This document shows positions 41,796 to 50,366 of a stretch of 64,000 nucleotides of DNA, in pieces. The DNA comes from CAZLGM01 sp964623625. Its GTDB lineage: Bacteria > Desulfobacterota > Desulfobulbia > Desulfobulbales > Desulfocapsaceae. The notes under the pieces are model-generated. The model did not search any database, had not been told where the DNA came from, and saw nothing but the letters and a program-made list of their open reading frames with translations. Position numbers and translations under genes: made by a program. The stretch spans positions 79,841 to 143,840 of the forward strand of contig CAZUUJ010000001.1 of assembly GCA_964623625.1 (NCBI GenBank), given 5' to 3'. Numbering within the stretch: the first letter of the stretch is position 1; each line of letters opens with the position of its first letter.

Positions 41796-42587
41796 TTACT
41801 GCAAACCGATTAGTTGCTGCGCGTTTTTATAGAATAAGGCCTCTTCAAGATGGCCGGCAAGCTGTAGTTTTTTCACCCGTCTGACACAGTCGGCCTGATC
41901 ATCCCAGGGTGAATCACTGCCGAACAGAATACGGTGAGCAGGATGAGCAGTCAGCATTCTTTTTACCTGTTCTTTGGGGAGAAATTTCAAAGCAAATGAG
42001 ATCTCCAGGTAGATTTCCCTGCCGATCAGCTTGGTTTCCACTTCATCCCAGATCTTCCAGCCGCCGAAGTGAGTGGCAATCAGTTTGAGATCAGGAAATA
42101 TTGATAACACGGCCAGGATCTTATCCGGATCGGCAATCCGAATTTTGGGAAAAGCGATGTCATACCCACAGTGGACCACAAGCATCAAACCGTTTTCACT
42201 CAATGCTTCATAGAGTGGAAACAGCCGTTTATCGTCAAGTGAAAAATTCTGGTAATAGGGATGCATCTTGATCCCTAAAAACTCGCCCTCAACAATCTGG
42301 TCAACCCGGTCAACACACTTTTCATCCGCGGGATGTATGGAAGGCAGAGGGATTATCCTTCTCGAGCTGACAGCGGCCGACCACTCAAGAATCGATTCGA
42401 ACTGGGACGGGTGGGTAGCAATTGAACAGATGACCGAACGGTCGATTGCGGCATTATCCATTGAACCGAGCAGGGAATCTATAGTCCCGGAAGTATAGGC
42501 CTTGATCTTTCCAGCCCCTTCCAGTGTTGGTATAGCTTTTGCGGCAACATAATCTGGAAAAGCATGGGTATGAAAATCGATTATCAT
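41796..42587 (-). CDS. Amidohydrolase-2-type TIM-barrel metal-dependent hydrolase
   Basis: The 263-residue protein starts with the metal-binding HxH (MIIDFHTHAF). Later ligands are visible in GIKMHPYYQNF, MLVVHCGYD, IATHFGG and the final Asp in LFGSDSPWDD. The size and motifs fit the amidohydrolase-2 (ACMSD-like) family, whose members decarboxylate or hydrolyse varied small molecules. The substrate is unknown. It is divergent from pal and separated from the protease gene by about 180 bases without features. Confidence 0.82.
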   Translation of the reverse strand: MIIDFHTHAFPDYVAAKAIPTLEGAGKIKAYTSGTIDSLLGSMDNAAIDRSVICSIATHPSQFESILEWSAAVSSRRIIPLPSIHPADEKCVDRVDQIVEGEFLGIKMHPYYQNFSLDDKRLFPLYEALSENGLMLVVHCGYDIAFPKIRIADPDKILAVLSIFPDLKLIATHFGGWKIWDEVETKLIGREIYLEISFALKFLPKEQVKRMLTAHPAHRILFGSDSPWDDQADCVRRVKKLQLAGHLEEALFYKNAQQLIGLQ

Positions 42588-42759
42588 CAGCTGCCGATGT
42601 CTCCCACTATCGCGAAATACAACGAAAAAAGCATACTATTCCCCTCTTAGAACACAAACAAATGTGGTCAAATGATAATAAACATCACTTATATTATACC
42701 CCATTTACCTGTTGTGAGAAACTCTATGATCAACCAGAGATTCGACTCCGAAAATTCTC

Positions 42760-42789
42760 TTGACCTTTCTCTTTGTTGGGTTGTATGTT
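42760..42789 (+). promoter_or_regulatory. Sigma-70 type promoter candidate for pal
   Basis: TTGACC (42760-42765), 18 bases, then TATGTT (42784-42789), about 90 bases before the pal start codon. The rest of the gap between the amidohydrolase gene and pal shows nothing else. Confidence 0.5.
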
Positions 42790-42881
42790 TTAGCCATACA
42801 TCCAGCGTCGATCCCAGTACCATCGGTTCACAATGGCTGTCTTCCTTGTTCACCGATCTTTGCTACCAAAGAGGAATCACT

Positions 42882-43466
42882 ATGAAAAATTCCATTCTTG
42901 TACCCGCCCTTCTTCTCGCCCTTACTCTTTTGGTAACCGGCGGTTGTTCCAAACGAATCGTCGATGCCCCTGAAGTCGGTCCCTCTTCAAGCAGTCTATC
43001 CAGTGGTCGCGATATTAATTATCCACCGGCGGCCTACTCTGAAGAAGGATTACCCAAAGAAGGAACTCTGGATGACGCAATGAACAACCCAATTCCTGAA
43101 GAACCGGTTGCAACCCCGGGTGACGGACGAAGCTCTGCCGGCCTGCAACCGATTTATTTTCATTTCGACCAGGCAACCATCCCGCAGGAAATGATCGAGT
43201 TTCTTATCCAAAATGCCAACTTCTTAAAAGAAAACCCAAACCTGTATGTGGTTATCGAAGGAAACTGTGACGAACGGGGCGCCAAGGAATATAACGTGGC
43301 CCTTGGTGAACGACGCTCCTTGAACACAAAGGAATACCTCGTTGGCCTGGGTATCCATGAGAATCGATTGAGAACGGTCAGCTACGGTGAGGAGAGGCCT
43401 GTTGATCCGGGCAGTACCGAAGATGCCTGGTCAAAAAACAGGCGGGTTGATTTTGTAACAGAATAG
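42882..43466 (+). CDS. pal: Peptidoglycan-associated lipoprotein Pal
   Basis: The ATG at 42882 follows AAAGAGGAAT and gives 194 residues. The longer frame from 42672 has no supporting site. A lipoprotein signal ends LLVTGGC, so the mature protein starts with an acylated cysteine in the outer membrane. A linker of about 70 residues is followed by an OmpA-type peptidoglycan-binding domain. It carries the conserved IYFHFDQATIP start, EGNCDERGAKEYNVALGERR, and SYGEERPVDPG. Pal links the outer membrane to peptidoglycan and works with the Tol system, though no tol genes are adjacent in the window. The gene ends at a strong terminator. Confidence 0.92.
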   Translation: MKNSILVPALLLALTLLVTGGCSKRIVDAPEVGPSSSSLSSGRDINYPPAAYSEEGLPKEGTLDDAMNNPIPEEPVATPGDGRSSAGLQPIYFHFDQATIPQEMIEFLIQNANFLKENPNLYVVIEGNCDERGAKEYNVALGERRSLNTKEYLVGLGIHENRLRTVSYGEERPVDPGSTEDAWSKNRRVDFVTE

Positions 43467-43521
43467 CTAGGCAAAAGACGCCAGTAGACATAATACCGTC
43501 GTCAAGCTGTTGGCTTTTTTT

Positions 43522-43555
43522 ACAGGCTGAAGGAAAACTTCAGCCTGTTTTTTTT
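43522..43555 (+). terminator. Intrinsic terminator of pal, overlapping the cmk stop
   Basis: ACAGGCTGAAG pairs with CTTCAGCCTGT and is followed by eight T. The right arm contains the stop codon region of the convergent cmk gene. Confidence 0.9.
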
Positions 43556-44223
43556 ACCCTGGTGACAATGGTTGACACAACTTGGTCGATGGTCAGGTTT
43601 GTTGTGTCAATTGAGGTGGCATCCCCAGCTTTTTTTAGGGGAGCAATTGTCCGATTGGCATCATTTTTATCCCGTCTGTTCAAAAGTTCTAAAATCTCCT
43701 GTTCATCAGCTTCATTTCCCTGACGTCGTAGCTGCTCCACCCTTCTCCTTGCCCGCTCCCGGGGATCTCCATCGAGGTAAAACTTGTAGGCGGCTTGGGG
43801 AAAAACCACCGTTCCCGTATCTCTCCCCTCGGCAACTATCCGGCCCCCCTCACCAATCTGCTGCTGCATTCTCGTCAACCGGGATCGTACAGTGGGAATA
43901 GCTGAGGAACCGGATGCCAGCATTGAAGCCTCGGAGGTGCGAATCTGCTCGCTGATATCCTCGCCATTTAAGATAACACCGACCTCCCCATCCACTGTTT
44001 TGGGAGGGACGAGTTGGATATCGATACTGTTCAAAACCCTGCACACTGCCTCATCATCCTCATAATCGACCGTTGCCCGGTGAAGTGCCAGCCCCACCGC
44101 CCGATACATGGCGCCAGTGTCCAAATAGGTATAACCTAATTCTGCGGCCACCCGACGGCTGACCGCCGATTTTCCGACCCCGGAAGGCCCATCTATGGTG
44201 ACAATAAACTGTTTATCAGACAT
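43540..44223 (-). CDS. cmk: Cytidylate kinase
   Basis: About 227 residues from the ATG ending at 44223. The P-loop IDGPSGVGKSAVSRRVA and the following TGAMYRAVGL are typical of CMP kinase. So are VAEGRDTGTVVFPQA and the ARRRVEQLRRQG lid region. It phosphorylates CMP and dCMP using ATP. The start is chosen by homology; the longer frame enters the hisC coding end. The gene overlaps hisC by 8 bases, implying translational coupling. Confidence 0.92.
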   Translation of the reverse strand: MSDKQFIVTIDGPSGVGKSAVSRRVAAELGYTYLDTGAMYRAVGLALHRATVDYEDDEAVCRVLNSIDIQLVPPKTVDGEVGVILNGEDISEQIRTSEASMLASGSSAIPTVRSRLTRMQQQIGEGGRIVAEGRDTGTVVFPQAAYKFYLDGDPRERARRRVEQLRRQGNEADEQEILELLNRRDKNDANRTIAPLKKAGDATSIDTTNLTIDQVVSTIVTRVKKTG

Positions 44224-45343
44224 AGGAAAGCTCACGCAAACACTCTGCCAATGCTCCAACGAACCGCTTGTTCTCTGCCTCGGTTCCCACAGTAATGCGG
44301 ATAAAATTCGGATAGCCGTAAGGTTTCATTGAACGAACAATCACCCCTTTGTAGAGCATGGATTCATAGAGTGCGGTACCATCTCCATGGACGTCAATGA
44401 GAAAAAAGTTGGTGTGTGAGGGATAGCTGACACAGCCGAGCTTTTCCACCTCTGTCTGTAAAAATTTCCTGCCCTTCCTGGTCTTATTCACCGTTGAGTT
44501 AAAATAATCCACATCCTGGGCAGCAGCCAGAGCTCCAGCCTGCGCCGGCGTGTTGATATTAAACGGCTGACGCACCTTATTAAGACAGGTGGCCGTTTCA
44601 GCAGCCATCAGACCGTAGCCGATCCTCAGCCCCGCCAGACCATAGGCCTTGGAAAATGTCCGTAACGTTGCCACACTGCAGCGACCCGATGTTTCTTCAA
44701 GCAGAGAAACAACATCGATCCGCTGATTGTCTTCCATAAAATCAACATATGCCTCATCAAGAACAACCAGGACATGCTCAGGGATCTGAACCGCAAAGCG
44801 GATAAATTCCTGCCTGTCGATAATCGTTCCGGTCGGATTGTTCGGGTTATCCAGGAACACCAGCCTGGTCTTGTCGGTGATACTTGCAGTAATCGCATCG
44901 AGATCGTGCTGCATGTCCTTTAGAGGAACAACAATATTGTTACCGCCGCGGACCTGGACGAATTTCTGGTACATCAGAAAAGAAGGGTGACTGGTTATCA
45001 CCTCATCATCTTGCTGGATATAGGCCTTGACAAAAAACTCGATCACTTCATTTGAGCCATTTCCCAACACCACCTGACCGGGATCGACCCCGTCTTTAGC
45101 AGCAATGGCCTGTATCAGATTATAACTCGATCCGTCCGGATACCGGTGAAGGCCTACGGCGGATTGCTGCACAGCCTCGATTGCCTTTGGGGATGGCCCC
45201 CAGGGATTTTCATTGGATGCCAGTTTAATTGAGCTGGTTACTCCGTATTCCCGTTCCAGTTCCTCGATCGGTTTTCCAGGGGGATAGGGAGTGATTGAAC
45301 GTATATTCTCAGGTGGCTGTATTTTCATTTTGAGAGTCATCAT
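44216..45343 (-). CDS. hisC: Histidinol-phosphate aminotransferase
   Basis: The 375-residue fold-type I PLP enzyme shows KLASNENPWGPSPKA near the N-terminus, LDNPNNPTGTII, the VLDEAYVDF strand and the PLP lysine in TLRTFSKAYGLAGLRIGY. Arg residues near the end (PNFIRITVGT) bind the substrate phosphate and carboxylate. It converts imidazole-acetol phosphate to histidinol phosphate in histidine synthesis; related enzymes can also act on aromatic amino acids. No other his genes are present. The start could also be the ATG five codons later; no clear ribosome site decides it. The 206-base gap to gatA has no feature. Confidence 0.9.
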   Translation of the reverse strand: MMTLKMKIQPPENIRSITPYPPGKPIEELEREYGVTSSIKLASNENPWGPSPKAIEAVQQSAVGLHRYPDGSSYNLIQAIAAKDGVDPGQVVLGNGSNEVIEFFVKAYIQQDDEVITSHPSFLMYQKFVQVRGGNNIVVPLKDMQHDLDAITASITDKTRLVFLDNPNNPTGTIIDRQEFIRFAVQIPEHVLVVLDEAYVDFMEDNQRIDVVSLLEETSGRCSVATLRTFSKAYGLAGLRIGYGLMAAETATCLNKVRQPFNINTPAQAGALAAAQDVDYFNSTVNKTRKGRKFLQTEVEKLGCVSYPSHTNFFLIDVHGDGTALYESMLYKGVIVRSMKPYGYPNFIRITVGTEAENKRFVGALAECLRELSYV

Positions 45344-45549
45344 CTATGTTGTTATATCAACGATTGAACAAGGAGTTCACGGTAGAAGTCATTGGTCTTT
45401 GCTGACAAACAGGACCGCTTAGACTCCGATCCGCAGGGTAGCGAGGAATGTTTATCACCATCGACCAACAGCCTAACAGACTATTATGTTGAACCGGTAT
45501 TCCTCTGTTGGAACGCTGGGCACCGGCCAGGGTATGATGTATCTTAATA

Positions 45550-47007
45550 TTAGAGCGTTGTAAATTTTGGTGACACACCGATCTCTTTCTCCAGGTGATA
45601 CCCGGCCCGCAACAGGGTCGCCTCTGAGAAGTGGGGACCCTGGAGTTGAACACCGATCGGCAGACCGTCGGTGGAAAAACCACCAGGTACCGATAATCCC
45701 GGAATACCGGCAAGGTTGGTAGACAGGGTCAGGATATCCGAGAGATATAGGGACAGCGGATCATCCGATTTTTCACCAATCTTCCAGGCCGGAGTCGGAA
45801 CAACAGGAGAAACCAGAAAGTCACACTGCTCAAAAGCACTCTGATAATCACCAAGAATCAATGTTCTGACCTGCGACGCCTTTTTGTAATAAGCATCATA
45901 GTACCCGGAGGAAAGAGCGTAGGTTCCAATCAGTATCCTTCTTTTCACCTCATCACCGAAACCGGTCGACCGGCTCTTCCTATACATCTCAAGAAGATCG
46001 TCAGCATCTTCATGGCGGTAGCCGTACTTGACTCCGTCATATCGGGCCAGGTTTGAGCTGGCTTCCGCCGATGCAATAAGATAGTAGACAGCCACGCAAT
46101 AGTCTGTGTGAGGGAGGGTTACATCGACCACTGTCGCCCCGCTCTCTCGTAGACAATCAATGGCTCCACGAACGACCCGTTCAACATCAGCATCCAACCC
46201 TTCTCCAAAATACTCCTTGGGAACACCTACTCGCAGACCATTAACACCGTCAGTCAGGCTGGCGCTGAGATCAGGGTAATCCCTCTTCACCGATGTTGAG
46301 TCTTGGGGATCATAACCGACAACAGCCTGGGCCAGCAGGGCGCAATCGGATACATTTTTTGCCAGAGGACCAATCTGATCCAGGGAAGATGCAAAGGCAA
46401 CCAGCCCGTATCTTGAGACTGAACCGTAAGTGGGTTTCAGGCCAACAACCCCGCACAGGGATGCCGGTTGTCTAATCGAACCGCCGGTATCGGAACCAAA
46501 AGACCCTAAACACTGTTGCGCAGCAACAGAAGTTGCCGACCCACCCGACGACCCGCCGCAGACATACCCTTCCCTCCAGGGATTCTGTGGTGTTTGAAAG
46601 GCACAGGTTTCAGATGTTGATCCCATGGCAAATTCATCCATCGACACTTTGCCTAAGACAACACTCCCCTGCTCTTTCAATCTCTGAATAACCGTTGCAT
46701 CATATGGCGGAATGAAATCGGCAAGGATTTTCGAACCACAGGTTGTTTTTATTCCCTGTGTGCAGATCAAATCTTTTATGGACAATGGAATTCCGCACAA
46801 CGGGCCGCCGCCACCTTCCGTAAGGCGTTTGTCGGCTGCTTCCGCCTGGGCCATCGCTTTATCGCCGCAGACGGAGATATAGGACCCGATCCGACCGTCT
46901 GTCTGCTTTATTCGGTTCAGACAACTATCTGTTAACTCCCTGGCAGTCAAACTTCCAGAACGTAGCTCTTCGGCTGCCTGGGATATTGTCATTTCATACG
47001 GATTCAT
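45550..47007 (-). CDS. gatA: Aspartyl/glutamyl-tRNA amidotransferase subunit A
   Basis: About 485 residues from the ATG ending at 47007, which follows GAGGTTTGC; the longer frame is not supported. The amidase signature is complete: Lys in IPLSIKDLICTQG, the Gly/Ser-rich CGGSSGGSATSVAA, and the nucleophile Ser in GSDTGGSIRQPAS. The subunit releases ammonia from glutamine for GatB, which amidates Glu-tRNA(Gln) or Asp-tRNA(Asn). gatC lies 150 bases upstream. gatB is not in the window. Confidence 0.95.
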   Translation of the reverse strand: MNPYEMTISQAAEELRSGSLTARELTDSCLNRIKQTDGRIGSYISVCGDKAMAQAEAADKRLTEGGGGPLCGIPLSIKDLICTQGIKTTCGSKILADFIPPYDATVIQRLKEQGSVVLGKVSMDEFAMGSTSETCAFQTPQNPWREGYVCGGSSGGSATSVAAQQCLGSFGSDTGGSIRQPASLCGVVGLKPTYGSVSRYGLVAFASSLDQIGPLAKNVSDCALLAQAVVGYDPQDSTSVKRDYPDLSASLTDGVNGLRVGVPKEYFGEGLDADVERVVRGAIDCLRESGATVVDVTLPHTDYCVAVYYLIASAEASSNLARYDGVKYGYRHEDADDLLEMYRKSRSTGFGDEVKRRILIGTYALSSGYYDAYYKKASQVRTLILGDYQSAFEQCDFLVSPVVPTPAWKIGEKSDDPLSLYLSDILTLSTNLAGIPGLSVPGGFSTDGLPIGVQLQGPHFSEATLLRAGYHLEKEIGVSPKFTTL

Positions 47008-47158
47008 GCAAACCTCATAGAGTATGGATCCATACCCTCTGGTCAATGTTCGTTTGCCGTGTTGGGCTTATTTGCCCTTTGGAACAAACCCATTGCAACT
47101 GGCCGGAAAAGTCAAATGGTTCTCCCAACTCATTTCCTGCATCTAAAATTGACTGTTG

Positions 47159-47446
47159 TTAAATAATCCGTGGAACCACGAACATTTCACCTTTCTGCCG
47201 GGGACTGTTGGCCAGCGCTTTTTGCTGGTCCAGCGACTCGGTTACCTTATCCTCACGAAAGGCATTGGTAATGGAAAAAGCATGGGTTGTTGGAGCAACA
47301 TCACGCGTGTCGAGCTCGTCAAGCTTTTCAACATAGTTCAGGATCGTATCGATCTGGGATGTGATGGTTTCAAGCTCCTTGTCATCCAGGTTCAGCCTGG
47401 CAAGATGGGCGACATATCGAACTTCTTCAGGCGATATTTTCATCAT
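47159..47446 (-). CDS. gatC: Aspartyl/glutamyl-tRNA amidotransferase subunit C
   Basis: The 95-residue protein matches GatC: ISPEEVRYVAHLARLNLDD at the start, the middle helix ILNYVEKLDELDT, and the end (EMFVVPRII). It stabilises the GatA-GatB interaction. Its start overlaps the end of the upstream HD-GYP gene by about 20 bases, suggesting coupling. Confidence 0.92.
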   Translation of the reverse strand: MMKISPEEVRYVAHLARLNLDDKELETITSQIDTILNYVEKLDELDTRDVAPTTHAFSITNAFREDKVTESLDQQKALANSPRQKGEMFVVPRII

Positions 47447-48542
47447 ACTGTTCCGCTTGGTTTCTTGGGATGTCTAAAAACATATCAATGTTTTCTGTAA
47501 GAGACCGTATGATTGTATCATCAAATTGGGTTCCAGCGCATCGTTGCAGTTCATACATTGTTTCCTTTGGGCTGAATTTTTTACTATACTCCCTTCCTGA
47601 AATCATGGTGTCATAGCTATCAGCCACCGTCAGAATTTTTGTTAACGGGTCAAGTTGATCACCTGTTAAACCATCCGGATACCCCTTGCCGTCAATCCGC
47701 TCATGGTGTTGCCGGATTATCCCCTGCTCCCTTTTTAAAAACCTAAGCGGTTTTATGATATGCGCCCCCACGATGGGGTGCTTTTTCATAAGTTCCCACT
47801 CCTCCCTGGTCAATTTGTCCGGTTTTCGGATCGACGACAGATCGATCACCAGTTTGCCGATATCGTGGAAACGAGCTGCCCGTTTCAACACCAACAGTTC
47901 TTTTTTTGAAATTCCCAGAATCTTCCCCAGTGCCACCGAATAATCAGTCACCCGTCTGGAATGTCCAGCTGTATTCTGGTCTTTTTCTTCCATGGCATTC
48001 TGCAGGCTTAACATGATCTGAAGGGTGGTAGTTTCAAGGTTGGCGCTGTATTTTACCAACAGTTTGTTTTGCTCTTCAAGCTGACGGGTTTTTTCCCGAA
48101 CATTATTTTCCAGAGCGGTTTTGTTTATGCGTTCATTAAGGACGTACATCCTCTTTTCAACGGCACGGGAAATTTTAACGTTAAACAGATCAAGGTCGTC
48201 GATGGGTTTGTTGAGGAAATCGTAGGCACCCAGATCAATGGCCCTTACCGCATAATCCATTGATCCATCACCTGTTAAAAAAAGGACCGGGATTTCCAGA
48301 TTCAGTTTGTTGAGAATCTCAAGTGTTGCGAAACCGTCGAGTTGCGGCATATTGATATCGAGAATTACAGCATCGAACGACTCGTTAATGGTCTGCACAA
48401 CTTCAGTTCCATCAGCTACCGAAACAACATCATGTCCAAAAGCTTTGAGTATATTGGAAATAGTATCCCGAACATAGCGATCATCATCCGCCACCAGAAT
48501 TTTGGATTTCTTGTTCTCCAAGACATTCTCTCCAGTCAGCAT
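47427..48542 (-). CDS. Response regulator with HD-GYP domain (putative c-di-GMP phosphodiesterase)
   Basis: From the ATG ending at 48542 the protein has about 371 residues. The N-terminal receiver domain carries acidic residues in ILVADDDRYVRD, the phospho-acceptor Asp62 in VILDINMPQLDG and the lysine in DFLNKPIDD. A coiled-coil linker leads to an HD-GYP domain with the metal-binding pair in ARFHDIGKLV. The signature HHERIDGKGYPDGLTG follows. HD-GYP proteins hydrolyse cyclic di-GMP or related cyclic dinucleotides, so the gene may control motility, surface attachment or matrix production. No cognate kinase is adjacent. A TTG four codons upstream and a TTG eight codons downstream are alternative starts. 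Confidence 0.88.
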   Translation of the reverse strand: MLTGENVLENKKSKILVADDDRYVRDTISNILKAFGHDVVSVADGTEVVQTINESFDAVILDINMPQLDGFATLEILNKLNLEIPVLFLTGDGSMDYAVRAIDLGAYDFLNKPIDDLDLFNVKISRAVEKRMYVLNERINKTALENNVREKTRQLEEQNKLLVKYSANLETTTLQIMLSLQNAMEEKDQNTAGHSRRVTDYSVALGKILGISKKELLVLKRAARFHDIGKLVIDLSSIRKPDKLTREEWELMKKHPIVGAHIIKPLRFLKREQGIIRQHHERIDGKGYPDGLTGDQLDPLTKILTVADSYDTMISGREYSKKFSPKETMYELQRCAGTQFDDTIIRSLTENIDMFLDIPRNQAEQYDENIA

Positions 48543-48597
48543 TGAATTATCCAAATTTGATTCAAGTAGATACCGAACATCTATCCCGTGTTACACG

Positions 48598-49662
48598 TTA
48601 TATCTTCCAGTACCGCCGAGCCACCTCTTTTGCTGATTCGATTGCCCTGTCTTCGGAACGCTCATTTTCAAAGCGGTCTACCGACGACTCTGAGAGACTG
48701 CTTTTAAAGTCTGTTGGTAATCGGGTAGAGGATAACTCACTCAATACAGCAAAAGAGCCATCGCGCATTCCTGTTAAATTATAGCCCCCCTCCAGAGTTA
48801 CCAGCAACCGGCCGTCACACACCTTCTCGGCAAGTCGGGTGAGAACCCTGGTCATAAAACCGAACCCTTCATGCGTCACCCGTATTGACCCTAGCGGGTC
48901 TCCATGAAAAATATCAAATCCCGCGGACAACAGAATCAGTTGCGGTTTATACTCCAAACCAATCGGTTCTACAATCTCTTTAAACAAGGTGGCATACTCC
49001 AGATCTCCCTGACCACCTCCAAGTGGAATGTTTACCGTATACCCCTCCCCTGCACCACGACCAACTTCCATCAGTGAACCTGTCCCAGGATAGTGAGGGT
49101 ACTGGTGAGATGAGAGGTAGAGCACCTTATCTGTTTCATAAAACACATTCTGTGTTCCATTGCCATGATGGAGGTCCCAGTCGATGATCATTATCCGCTC
49201 AAGACCGTGGCGTGCCATCCCGTGTCGGGCAGCAATGGCAACATTGTTGAACAGACAGAACCCCATAGCCCTGTCTTTTTCCGCGTGGTGTCCTGGCGGG
49301 CGGACCAGCGCGAAACCGTTATCGATTTCCTTCCCCATGAGCAGGTCCACGCCTGTAACAACCGCCCCGACAGCAAGACAGGCTGCCTCATATGAATCTG
49401 GTGAGGTTGTGGTATCGGCATCAAGTGCGCTATAGCTCCTGCCTGCAGTTGAGGCCACCCGGTCAATCAGAGAAGAGGAGTGATTCATGGAAATTGTTTC
49501 ATGTGAAACTGTGGAAAACTTGGGGAAAACCAGCTCTGAATAAAAAGAATCCGCATCCAGAACATCGTAAATCACCCGTAATCTCTGGGAGGATTCAGGA
49601 TGTGAAGGTCCAGTATCGTGCTGTAAAAACAGATCATTTCTAAAAACTGCTGTTTTCCTCAT
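48598..49662 (-). CDS. Histone deacetylase-family (acetylpolyamine/acetoin-type) hydrolase
   Basis: The 354-residue protein has the arginase/deacetylase fold. It shows HPESSQRLRVIYD at the start and the active-site motif VRPPGHHAEKDRAMGFCLFNN. The zinc ligands lie in IIDWDLHHGNGTQ and in the later SAGFDIFHGDPLG, and the end of the fold is TLEGGYN. Bacterial members deacetylate polyamines or short acyl groups, or act in acetoin use; the substrate here is unknown. The start overlaps the stop of the 5-FCL gene (ATGA), so the two are translationally coupled. Confidence 0.9.
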   Translation of the reverse strand: MRKTAVFRNDLFLQHDTGPSHPESSQRLRVIYDVLDADSFYSELVFPKFSTVSHETISMNHSSSLIDRVASTAGRSYSALDADTTTSPDSYEAACLAVGAVVTGVDLLMGKEIDNGFALVRPPGHHAEKDRAMGFCLFNNVAIAARHGMARHGLERIMIIDWDLHHGNGTQNVFYETDKVLYLSSHQYPHYPGTGSLMEVGRGAGEGYTVNIPLGGGQGDLEYATLFKEIVEPIGLEYKPQLILLSAGFDIFHGDPLGSIRVTHEGFGFMTRVLTRLAEKVCDGRLLVTLEGGYNLTGMRDGSFAVLSELSSTRLPTDFKSSLSESSVDRFENERSEDRAIESAKEVARRYWKI

Positions 49663-50264
49663 CGTTTTTCCTCTGCGTGTTGTCTGTTGGTGTCAATGAT
49701 TCGTGTCTCGGTCACAATATAGTCCATCATTTCATCATGGGGCTCAAGAGGGATTTTCTTTTGAAGCTGAAGATCAAAACAAAGACCGATCCGAATAGCC
49801 TGCGGGGCTAGATTTGATACAAAACGGTCATAGTAACCGCCGCCATACCCCATACGGCCGCCGTGTTCATCAAAAACGGATCCCGGTAAAATTATGATAT
49901 CAATCGTTTGAGGATCAATCCTATTTTTTGCAGTTACATCCGTTCCCGGCTCAGGTATGTCACAATATCCGGGTTGAAGATCTTTTTCCACCGACGAGAT
50001 CGAAACCGGTATAAGCTGCTTTTCCTTTACACGGGTTAAGGGTACGGCAACCGTTTTTTTCTGCTGTAAAAGATCCGTAATCAAAGATTGTGTTTCTACT
50101 TCGCTTATAAAATCAACATAGCAGAAAACAACACGGCTTGCCCTAACCAGATCAAGTGTCAGCAAGGTCTGTTTGATCCGGTTGCTTTTTTCTAGTCGTT
50201 CTCCCGGAAAAACAGCCTCTCTTTTTGACAATATTCTTTTTCTCAGTTCCTGTGATCGGCTCAT
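49659..50264 (-). CDS. 5-formyltetrahydrofolate cyclo-ligase family protein
   Basis: About 201 residues from the ATG ending at 50264, which follows GAGGAGGTTAGGGGA; the ATG at 50306 is too early. Recognisable segments are RKRILSKREAVFPGERLEKS (ATP-binding start), the mid-region GTDVTAKNRIDPQTIDIIILPG, and the signature GGRMGYGGGYYDRFV. The enzyme converts 5-formyl-THF to 5,10-methenyl-THF with ATP. The final bases overlap the start of the deacetylase gene. The 6S RNA gene that often precedes this family in other bacteria is not evident here. Confidence 0.9.
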   Translation of the reverse strand: MSRSQELRKRILSKREAVFPGERLEKSNRIKQTLLTLDLVRASRVVFCYVDFISEVETQSLITDLLQQKKTVAVPLTRVKEKQLIPVSISSVEKDLQPGYCDIPEPGTDVTAKNRIDPQTIDIIILPGSVFDEHGGRMGYGGGYYDRFVSNLAPQAIRIGLCFDLQLQKKIPLEPHDEMMDYIVTETRIIDTNRQHAEEKR

Positions 50265-50304
50265 TCCCCTAACCTCCTCATGGTTCTCTGTCCCCCTCCC
50301 TTCC

Positions 50305-50341
50305 AAAAAAAAACGCAGAACCCCAAAAAGGATCCTGCGTT
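50305..50341 (-). terminator. Intrinsic terminator after yedE-like gene
   Basis: On the minus strand AACGCAGGATCC pairs with the region ending CTGCGTT, followed by nine T. It lies 26 bases beyond the stop codon of the YedE-like gene. Confidence 0.85.
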
Positions 50342-50366
50342 CTATATACCACGATTTGGTTTTCTT

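Noticed and set aside
45357..45549. Small gene between hisC and gatA
   Set aside because: The only open frame is an overlapping out-of-frame reading of the end of gatA with no start signal and no protein-like character.
50270..50366. 6S RNA gene before the 5-FCL gene
   Set aside because: The gap is too short and consists mainly of the intrinsic terminator of the yedE-like gene.
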